DNA of 17,278 bases, from positions 1 through 17,278 of the forward strand of contig DEAW01000017.1 of NCBI GenBank assembly GCA_002348315.1. Direction: 5' to 3'. The notes below the pieces were generated by a model, which searched no databases, had not been told where the DNA came from, and saw nothing but the letters and a program-made list of their open reading frames with translations. Every line of letters begins with the position of its first letter. The stretch's first letter is position 1. The DNA is from Planctomycetaceae bacterium UBA2972. Lineage in GTDB: Bacteria; Planctomycetota; Planctomycetia; Pirellulales; Pirellulaceae. The translations under genes were made by a program, and so were the position numbers. This document shows, piece after piece, positions 1 through 5,278 of the stretch.

Positions 1-1
1 G

Positions 2-265
2 CGAAAGCTCATTGTCATTGTCTATCCCAACCTAAAGAACATCTCTGGTACTCGTGCTTTGTCGGACAAAGTTGCTAGTTTTTTCGAGTCACAGAATGTT
101 GCAGTGGTAAACATGGCCGATTTGCTCGGCGGATTTGAGGCTTCCGATATCACCGTCAATGCACTGGACGGGCATGCCAACGAGATGGCCAATCGCTTAC
201 TTGCAGAGCATTTATATCGGAATTATTTTGAGCAGTCTTCCGAGAGAGGACATCCTTCGAATTAA
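2..265 (+). CDS. SGNH/GDSL-like hydrolase, C-terminal fragment (5' end outside window)
   Basis: The reading frame is open from base 2, so the gene starts upstream of the window and only its last 87 residues are present. The fragment begins with a hydrophobic strand (LIVIVYPNL). It has a second strand and helix (VAVVNMADLL) and then ALDGHANEMANRLLAEHL. That last segment resembles the final block of SGNH hydrolases, where an Asp-x-x-His type motif supplies catalytic Asp and His, followed by an Asn-rich turn and a helix. Here the candidates are the D and H of LDGH. Members of this family hydrolyse esters or act on acyl or acetyl groups of sugars and lipids; the substrate cannot be told from this piece. 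An internal TTG at 59 could be mistaken for a start, but the conserved strand upstream of it argues that the protein extends further. The gene ends 53 bases before the bidirectional hairpin at 318-341. Confidence 0.55.
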   Translation, partial: RKLIVIVYPNLKNISGTRALSDKVASFFESQNVAVVNMADLLGGFEASDITVNALDGHANEMANRLLAEHLYRNYFEQSSERGHPSN

Positions 266-314
266 GTGCCGTTGCACTACTAATGACTCCCCCACACGTG
301 TCGGTTACGGCACG

Positions 315-341
315 AAAAAACCCGCTGAAAGTAGCGGGTTT
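315..341 (-). terminator. Intrinsic terminator of tRNA-Phe (possibly bidirectional)
   Basis: A perfect 9-bp stem (AAACCCGCT at 318-326 with AGCGGGTTT at 333-341) encloses a 6-base loop. Read on the minus strand, the stem is followed at once by a run of six T (complement of 315-320), the layout of a rho-independent terminator. It lies 22 bases beyond the 3' end of the minus-strand tRNA. On the plus strand the trailing run is only TTT-A-TT, so it may also weakly stop the hydrolase transcript from the left. Confidence 0.85.
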
Positions 342-363
342 ATTGAATCGATTAGAATTGAAG

Positions 364-436
364 TGGTCGGGGGCGGGCTCGAACCGCCGACACTCGGATT
401 TTCAATCCGATGCTCTACCAACTGAGCTACCCGACC
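364..436 (-). tRNA. tRNA-Phe (anticodon GAA)
   Basis: The minus strand folds into a complete 73-base cloverleaf. The acceptor stem is GGTCGGG/CCCGACC with discriminator A; the D arm is GCTC-AGTTGGTA-GAGC; the anticodon arm is TCGGA-TTGAAAA-TCCGA; the variable loop is GTGTC; the T arm is GGCGG-TTCGAGC-CCGCC. Anticodon GAA at the standard loop position reads phenylalanine codons UUC and UUU. The 3' CCA is not encoded (the next bases are CTT), so it must be added by tRNA nucleotidyltransferase. The gene is divergent from the large operon to its right and convergent with the hydrolase to its left. Confidence 0.97.
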
Positions 437-549
437 AAGTGATTTAGTCACAATACCATTGCTCTATCGGCAATGCATTCGTGAAAAAATAGATTAAAGC
501 AATTAATTTGAGGCGACAACCCCACCGGCTAGTTTGATTACTAAAAAAC

Positions 550-567
550 TAGAGTCAATATAGAGTC
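550..567 (+). promoter_or_regulatory. Direct repeat upstream of operon promoter (candidate regulator site)
   Basis: The heptamer TAGAGTC occurs twice, at 550-556 and 561-567, with an 11-base period, about one helical turn. The pair lies 23 to 40 bases upstream of the -35 box at 590, roughly positions -74 to -57 relative to the predicted start site. Direct repeats with this spacing and position are typical of activator sites, for example those of OmpR/PhoB-type regulators. The regulator is unknown, and a chance repeat in AT-rich DNA is possible. Confidence 0.3.
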
Positions 568-589
568 TAAACACGAGGCAATAGCTTGC

Positions 590-617
590 TTGACACCCCC
601 GTCTTATTGTCTAATAT
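590..617 (+). promoter_or_regulatory. Sigma-70-type promoter of the large operon
   Basis: TTGACA (590-595) is a perfect -35 hexamer. After a 16-base spacer comes TAATAT (612-617), one mismatch from the -10 consensus. Transcription would start near 624 and give a leader of about 100 bases before the ATG at 724. No other promoter of this quality was noticed in the short gaps between the ten downstream genes, so this is the likely main promoter for the set. Confidence 0.72.
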
Positions 618-723
618 TCGTTTAGGATACTAGGTGAAAAGTCCTTCAATATGTAGGCATCCCCACCGGATTGCCGATATATCCTTCCATACAACAGCTT
701 GTCTTAATCGGAACCTCGAAATA

Positions 724-2535
724 ATGAACAGACGACTCTCAGTCGTTGTAGGCTTACTGCTATTTGTGGTGGGTTTACCAATGCTTCAGGCGCAGGAATT
801 CGTTAAATCGCAGCGAGTCCGGGCAATTGTGGACAAGGCAATTGAGTACCTAGAAGCAGATCTCACTGGTGCCCCTCAGATGGCACCTTCGGCTTATGGT
901 CAAATTCTTGTTGGTTATACGATCTATAAATACCACGACATCTATCAGGTGCCCGGTGGAAAGAATCACCCGAAAGTAGTAGCTGGGCGTAAGCGAGCGT
1001 TGGAAGCTACGGTCGATGTCGCTGCCGACGGATACACGCAGGAGAAGAAGTATTACACGGCCGCCATTTCGGCGATCTTCTTTTTGGATACGGATCCGGA
1101 TGCACATCGCGACGAAATTGCCACTTTGATTGATGTTATTCAAAAGGGACAAAAGAAAAACGGAGCCTGGGGCTATCCCGGGAGCAGCCCTAAAGAGGGG
1201 GATAATTCCGTGACTCAATTTGTCGTTCTGGCCTTATGGATGGCGAAAAATCGCGGCTTTGATGTCGATGTTGATGTGTTAGCCTCTGCCACAAATTGGT
1301 TTCTGCGAACTCAGGCTCCTGATGGTGCCTGGGGTTATCATGGAAACGACCCCGGAGTGTTTCGACGTGTTTCTCAGGAAGTCAAAGGGGAAACGGGCGG
1401 TGACAACTCCTGGGGCCATCAGTCCGATGCGGCTTGTGGGGCGTCGAGCCTTTATATCCTTGCCGGAACGTTGCAGTTTATAAATCAAAAGCCAAAGCCA
1501 AAGACAGAGCCTAAGAAACAAGTCAACGTAAGCAACGCAGTGAAGCTCAAGACTGATGATGAAAAATTTCCAGTTGATCCTCTGACAGATAAGGTTGACC
1601 GTAGCTATCTCATGCAGTCGCTGCAATTAACAGATACCTGGTTTGGAAGACATTTCAAATTCTCAACCAAATCCGGCCGACGTCAGGCTTACCAAAATGT
1701 TTTTAAGAACCGCGCGGTTGCTATCGGCTTAAACGATGATGAACCGGCGCGTTGGCTTTATTATTCGCTTTATATTTACGAGCGATACGAGACGTTTCGA
1801 GCCTTAGCCAACGAACAGTCGCTGATGGTTGAACCAGGCTGGTATTCGCGAGGCGTGGCATTTTTGGAAGCTGAGCAGCGTCGACTAGGCAATGGGTCTT
1901 TCAGTGGTCCTGCCCAAACTCAGGTTGCTGGCCCGGCAATGGACACCTGTTTTGGCCTGTTGTTCCTGATGCGTAGCACGCTTAAAAGCGTCTCCAATCT
2001 GGCTCGCGATACTCAATTTATCTCGCTGGGGGAATTGCCCGAAGACGCGGCAAACGCTCGGATTGTCGACGGGAAGATTGTGACGACTGAGTTAGGCGGT
2101 GATATAGGAAATCTGCTGGACCAATTGGAAGGACTCGATCCTGAGAAATTTGAGAATATGAAGAAGTTTCCCAAGGTGTTGGAATTATCCGAAGACGAAG
2201 AAGAACGTCAGGCTCAGATCGATCGAGTGAAGTCGATGATCTCAGAAGGAGCTCCGGCTGCTCGTAGAATTGCGATACGTGCTTACGCTCGTGAACAGGG
2301 CCTAGATGCCGTGCCAATTCTGCTCTATGCACTGACCGACCCGGACGTGATCGCCACGCAGGAAGCGCGTAACGCCTTGCGATTTATCAGTCGTCGTTTG
2401 AATGGATTTGGGTTGCCCGACAATCCGACACCGGAAGAGAAAGCGGAGGCGATTGCGAAATGGAGAAACTGGTACCTGCAGGTACGTCCGGAAGCAGAGT
2501 TGGAAGAAGATGGTGCTCCGGGGGTTAATCAATAG
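724..2535 (+). CDS. Secreted prenyltransferase/squalene-oxidase-repeat (alpha-toroid) protein with HEAT-like C-terminus
   Basis: This is a 603-residue exported protein. A GTG at 634 is in frame, but it would start only about ten bases after the predicted transcription start and put 30 non-signal residues before the signal peptide. ATG 724 gives a normal signal peptide: MNRR, a hydrophobic core LSVVVGLLLFVVGLPM, and a probable cut after LQA (residue 23). Two squalene-cyclase-type turns follow, NGAWGY near residue 146 and DGAWGY near 200, each followed by helix pairs such as SVTQFVVLALWMA and DAACGASSLYILA. This pattern indicates an alpha/alpha toroid as in terpene cyclases. No class II cyclase DxDD motif is seen, so a binding or scaffold role is likelier than cyclisation. 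After an acidic stretch (LSEDEEERQAQ), residues about 505-570 form HEAT-like helices containing PILLYALTDPDV. It is the first gene of the operon, 37 bases before the TonB-like gene. Confidence 0.8.
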   Translation: MNRRLSVVVGLLLFVVGLPMLQAQEFVKSQRVRAIVDKAIEYLEADLTGAPQMAPSAYGQILVGYTIYKYHDIYQVPGGKNHPKVVAGRKRALEATVDVAADGYTQEKKYYTAAISAIFFLDTDPDAHRDEIATLIDVIQKGQKKNGAWGYPGSSPKEGDNSVTQFVVLALWMAKNRGFDVDVDVLASATNWFLRTQAPDGAWGYHGNDPGVFRRVSQEVKGETGGDNSWGHQSDAACGASSLYILAGTLQFINQKPKPKTEPKKQVNVSNAVKLKTDDEKFPVDPLTDKVDRSYLMQSLQLTDTWFGRHFKFSTKSGRRQAYQNVFKNRAVAIGLNDDEPARWLYYSLYIYERYETFRALANEQSLMVEPGWYSRGVAFLEAEQRRLGNGSFSGPAQTQVAGPAMDTCFGLLFLMRSTLKSVSNLARDTQFISLGELPEDAANARIVDGKIVTTELGGDIGNLLDQLEGLDPEKFENMKKFPKVLELSEDEEERQAQIDRVKSMISEGAPAARRIAIRAYAREQGLDAVPILLYALTDPDVIATQEARNALRFISRRLNGFGLPDNPTPEEKAEAIAKWRNWYLQVRPEAELEEDGAPGVNQ

Positions 2536-2572
2536 TATCGTGACCCGCGAGACTACAGAGAGTCAATAAAGT

Positions 2573-3472
2573 ATGAGTACCGTCAATCCACTAGAACTGC
2601 CCGGCCGCCGTCCGATTCGCTACGAAGGCATTATCAAGGTCACTTCCTTTGAGAAAGTGACGAGCTTCCTATTCGCCTTGAACTTTCTTATCGGTTTATT
2701 TGTCATTGCGATGTTCTTTATGTTTCTCGGTACAGTGCATATCGTACGTATCGAACCAGTGCCAATCGTCATGGTTGAACCGAAGCCACCCGGAGATAAT
2801 CCAAAGGGATACGAAGAGGACGTGGAAGCCCCGGGGTTGGAGGAATCACAGGATTTCACCGAACCTCGCATCGAAGAGACCTTTTTGGCTGTCACCGATG
2901 CCGTCACCGCGACCTCAGGTGCATTGGTCGCTATGAATACCGGGGCAACATCAAGTAGCCATGGTTCGGGGCTTGGAGACCGTCGCAGTCCCGGGGGGAC
3001 CGGAGGTGGAGGCGGAAAAGACTACAGCGACCGCTGGAAAATCAATATTACCGCTCGGAATATCGATAGCTTCGCCCGTATTCTGGATCAATTCCAGATC
3101 GAATGCGTCGTATTTGGAGGAGGAGTGGCGACGTTTGATTATGCCAAAAATCTGTCAGATACAGCTCCGATGAAATATTCTCTTGAAAAGTCTGATGGTC
3201 GAAGTGTTTACAATCCATCCGAGGAGAATGCGATCATTTGGACCAAAGAGTTGTGTGAAAAAGCTGGTATTAATACTGCCGGCCGGTTCCCGACTCACGC
3301 TTACCCGATTGAGTTAAACGCGGCGCTCACCAAGTTGGAATTTGACCGGGCGGCGGCAGCAGGGAAAACCATGGATGAAGTACGACGTACCACTTTCGAA
3401 GTTCGCGGAAGTGGCGGCGGTTTTCAGTTTGTAATTACCAACCAGGAATACCAGGTTGCCATTAGGAATTAA
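2573..3472 (+). CDS. Single-pass TonB-like membrane protein with Gly-rich linker and unrecognised C-terminal domain
   Basis: A 299-residue protein. A short cytoplasmic N-terminus (about 30 residues) is followed by one membrane segment (about residues 31-53, SFLFALNFLIGLFVIAMFFM). Next comes a proline-rich, acidic stretch (EPVPIVMVEPKPPGDNPKGY, then several E/D residues) and a Gly/Ser linker (about 130-148). The C-terminal domain covers about 149-299 and starts with YSDRWKINITARNIDSFARI, with a GGG turn near 182-184. The overall plan (N-terminal anchor, Pro-rich extension, distal domain) and its place directly before ExbB and ExbD genes match TonB or TolA, the force-transducing partners of such motors. 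I do not see the TonB C-terminal signature, so the distal domain differs. ATG 2573 is the first start before the membrane segment; its ribosome-binding site is weak. Function as an energy transducer is inferred from layout and context. Confidence 0.6.
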   Translation: MSTVNPLELPGRRPIRYEGIIKVTSFEKVTSFLFALNFLIGLFVIAMFFMFLGTVHIVRIEPVPIVMVEPKPPGDNPKGYEEDVEAPGLEESQDFTEPRIEETFLAVTDAVTATSGALVAMNTGATSSSHGSGLGDRRSPGGTGGGGGKDYSDRWKINITARNIDSFARILDQFQIECVVFGGGVATFDYAKNLSDTAPMKYSLEKSDGRSVYNPSEENAIIWTKELCEKAGINTAGRFPTHAYPIELNAALTKLEFDRAAAAGKTMDEVRRTTFEVRGSGGGFQFVITNQEYQVAIRN

Positions 3473-3481
3473 GTTTATTCA

Positions 3482-3522
3482 GGTATGGGAAACCGTACCG
3501 AACCCATGCATTGATTCAATGC
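3482..3522 (+). promoter_or_regulatory. Tandem RNA hairpins between the TonB-like gene and exbB
   Basis: The 75-base gap holds two adjacent hairpins. The first is GGTATGG-GAAA-CCGTACC (3482-3499), a 7-bp stem with one G-U pair closed by a GNRA tetraloop. The second is the near-perfect palindrome GCATTGATTCAATGC (3508-3522), followed by only three T. They end about ten bases before the AAGGA ribosome-binding site of exbB. Without a proper T-run this is not a convincing terminator. It may protect or process the mRNA and so let exbB/exbD be made at a different level from the upstream gene. Confidence 0.4.
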
Positions 3523-3531
3523 TTTGAAATG

Positions 3532-3536
3532 AAGGA
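3532..3536 (+). promoter_or_regulatory. Ribosome-binding site fixing the GTG start of exbB
   Basis: AAGGA lies 11 bases before GTG 3548. The nearby ATG at 3529 is followed in frame by a stop within a few codons, so GTG is the only start that fits both the site and the length of the product. Confidence 0.55.
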
Positions 3537-3547
3537 ATGAAGAAACA

Positions 3548-4225
3548 GTGAATACCTTTTTGTTCTTTGCTCAGGACGGTGGCGGCGGTGCGACCATTTC
3601 TGACTATTTAGATTATGTCGGGAATAGTATTTACGGCGTGCTAGCTGTAATCGCCCTGTGGGGTCTTTATTTGGTTGTCATGGTTTGGCGTCGCGTTGGT
3701 GCGAAACGATTCAAAAATGAAGCAGCCCTGAACCAATTCATGGACATGGTGGACGAACCTCTGTTGCAGTCCGATTTCGATGGAGTGCTGAGTCTTTGTG
3801 AGCGTAACAAGCGAGCAATGGCTCAGTTGATTTATCTCGGCGTCATGAATCGTTCACTGGGCTACGCTCAAGTGCGTCAGTTAATGGCCGATCGGTTTCA
3901 GCGGGATGTACTGGCTGATCTGGAGAACCGAACGAGTTTGATTAACACGGTCATCAAGAGCGCTCCGATGGTCGGATTGCTGGGGACTGTGGTTGGGATG
4001 ATGGGAGCGTTTGGGAAATTGGCAACAGCTGATCAAGTGGATCCTTCCGTGTTGGCAGGTAACATCATGGTGGCGTTGATCACGACTGCGAGTGGTTTGG
4101 CGATCGCGATTCCATTAACAGTGTTACTTTCTTTTATCAATATCCGGATCCGCAAGCTGGAAGATATGGTGGGAGTCGGATTGACCAGATTCTTACCGGC
4201 ACTCAAACATGTCATGGACGACTAA
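3548..4225 (+). CDS. exbB: MotA/TolQ/ExbB-family proton channel subunit
   Basis: A 225-residue inner-membrane protein, close to the usual ExbB/TolQ length. Three membrane segments are visible: about 25-47 (GNSIYGVLAVIALWGLYLVV), about 132-156 and about 171-196. Between the first and second lies a charged cytoplasmic domain. The family signature is clear: APMVGLLGTVVGMMGAF in segment 2 and ALITTASGLAIAIP in segment 3. T147 and T180 correspond to the pore-lining threonines of E. coli ExbB (T148 and T181). The protein would form the ring around ExbD and conduct protons to drive work in the envelope. It is followed by two exbD genes and preceded by a TonB-like gene. No TolA, TolB or Pal gene is present here, so ExbB fits better than TolQ, although the sequence alone cannot separate them. 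Confidence 0.92.
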   Translation: MNTFLFFAQDGGGGATISDYLDYVGNSIYGVLAVIALWGLYLVVMVWRRVGAKRFKNEAALNQFMDMVDEPLLQSDFDGVLSLCERNKRAMAQLIYLGVMNRSLGYAQVRQLMADRFQRDVLADLENRTSLINTVIKSAPMVGLLGTVVGMMGAFGKLATADQVDPSVLAGNIMVALITTASGLAIAIPLTVLLSFINIRIRKLEDMVGVGLTRFLPALKHVMDD

Positions 4226-4271
4226 CGTTGTCTGTGTGCTTATATTTCTTTCCTGAAAGAGAGTTTTGGCA

Positions 4272-4757
4272 ATGTCAAATATAGCTGCAGGTTCCGAACC
4301 GCCTCTAATGCCGGAACGCAAAATTGAAGATCCAGAGATGGATATCACTCCGATGATTGATATCACATTTCTGTTGCTGATTTTCTTTTTGGTTGCTTCC
4401 AAAATGGATTCTCCGGCATCGGGCGAATTGCCGACCGCTGTTGCAAATCGACCGATTATGGCCGACAAGGCAATTGTGCTAAATATCGAAAAGCAAGGCG
4501 ATGGCGTCAAAGTGACAGCACCTCAGCAGTGGGATCAGCCGGCAAAGGAATTTTCGGGCGACATGGATACCTTGACCGGAGAAGTGACTGAATATGTCGG
4601 CGCGATCGTATCGGCAGATGAAGAAAAACAGGTATTACTGCAGGCATCAGGACTGGTCAAGCATCGGGATATTTCCAAAGTGGCCCAGGCCGTTGGAAAG
4701 GTTGGGACGGAATCGTCCAAAAGTCTGTATGTTGCTGTGAAACAGGTTGGTCAATAG
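4272..4757 (+). CDS. exbD: ExbD/TolR-family biopolymer transport protein, copy 1
   Basis: 161 residues, slightly longer than E. coli ExbD. The N-terminal cytoplasmic tail is about 23 residues. It is followed by the family signature MDITPMIDITFLLLIFFLVA, in which D30 corresponds to the protonatable Asp25 of E. coli ExbD, at the start of the single membrane helix. The rest (about residues 46-161) is the periplasmic domain, with predicted strands and helices ending KSLYVAVKQVGQ. ATG 4272 is preferred to the in-frame TTG at 4266 because a purine-rich AAGAGAG lies a suitable distance upstream. With ExbB it would form the proton-driven stator. It differs clearly from copy 2, which starts 20 bases downstream, so the two may form a heterodimer inside the ExbB ring. 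Confidence 0.9.
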   Translation: MSNIAAGSEPPLMPERKIEDPEMDITPMIDITFLLLIFFLVASKMDSPASGELPTAVANRPIMADKAIVLNIEKQGDGVKVTAPQQWDQPAKEFSGDMDTLTGEVTEYVGAIVSADEEKQVLLQASGLVKHRDISKVAQAVGKVGTESSKSLYVAVKQVGQ

Positions 4758-4766
4758 GAGCGAGTG

Positions 4767-4771
4767 AAGGA
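4767..4771 (+). promoter_or_regulatory. Ribosome-binding site of exbD copy 2
   Basis: AAGGA ends 6 bases before ATG 4778. It supports that start over the in-frame TTG at 4772, which would directly abut the site. Confidence 0.6.
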
Positions 4772-4777
4772 TTGACC

Positions 4778-5263
4778 ATGGATGAGGATATGAACGAAGA
4801 ACAGATTTCCTTTGGCGGTAAGAAACTGGAGCAGGACGACTTGGACATGACACCGATGGTGGATGTTACATTTCTGCTTTTGATTTTCTTTGTGATGACC
4901 GCTGCCTTTACGATTCAGACTTCCCTGCCCGTGCCGACGCCTCAAAGTGAAGAAGCCAGCACCAATGCTGTTCCGGAAGACACAGACGAAGATCCCGAAT
5001 TTATCACCGTCAAAGTGGACGCAGACAATAACTTTTGGGTGACTGCAAATAATGGTTTTGATCAGGAATGCTCGGACATCAAAGACCTTCGCACTCAGCT
5101 GCGAATCATGAAGAGTGACATGGGCGAAGTAAATAAGATCGTGGTGGAAGCGAATGAAGAGTCCCTGCATGCTCAAGTTGTTGCGGCGATCGATGCGGGG
5201 ATGGTGATTGGCGTGGATCAGGTCCAGTTAATGACTGTTCACGAAGACAATATTAATTACTAG
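4778..5263 (+). CDS. exbD: ExbD/TolR-family biopolymer transport protein, copy 2
   Basis: 161 residues with a highly acidic cytoplasmic tail (MDEDMNEEQISFGGKKLEQD). The membrane signature is LDMTPMVDVTFLLLIFFVMT, with D29 as the equivalent of ExbD Asp25. A short Pro-rich segment (SLPVPTPQSEE) leads into a periplasmic domain with the usual ExbD tail (IVVEANEESLHAQVVAAIDA, then a final strand GVDQVQLMTV). The gene lies 20 bases after copy 1 and 15 bases before the first propeller gene. Paired non-identical ExbD genes next to one ExbB are known in several phyla. Here they differ most in the tails and in the linker just outside the membrane, suggesting distinct partners on each side. Confidence 0.9.
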   Translation: MDEDMNEEQISFGGKKLEQDDLDMTPMVDVTFLLLIFFVMTAAFTIQTSLPVPTPQSEEASTNAVPEDTDEDPEFITVKVDADNNFWVTANNGFDQECSDIKDLRTQLRIMKSDMGEVNKIVVEANEESLHAQVVAAIDAGMVIGVDQVQLMTVHEDNINY

Positions 5264-5278
5264 GGCTATGACAAAACA

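Noticed and set aside
266..313. Inverted repeat GTGCCGT (266-272) / ACGGCAC (307-313) right after the hydrolase stop
   Set aside because: The stem is 7 bp with a 34-base loop and no T-run. The hairpin at 318-341 is the far better terminator, so this is probably chance.
364..436. tRNA-Phe as an attachment site for a mobile element
   Set aside because: No integrase gene, repeated tRNA end or change in gene style is visible on either side within the window.
634..723. GTG at 634 as start of the toroid protein, adding 30 residues
   Set aside because: It would begin about ten bases after the predicted transcription start and bury the signal peptide behind a polar, His/Cys-containing stretch. ATG 724 gives a normal signal peptide.
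1083..1103. LDTDPD in the toroid protein as a possible cyclase DxDD acid motif
   Set aside because: The spacing is DxDP, not DxDD, and it lies before both GAW repeats rather than in the expected later position.
4272..5263. Reading the ExbB/ExbD set as a Tol-Pal system (TolQ/TolR)
   Set aside because: No TolA, TolB, Pal or CpoB gene is present, and two ExbD-type genes with a TonB-like neighbour fit Exb better. Sequence alone does not exclude TolR-like function.
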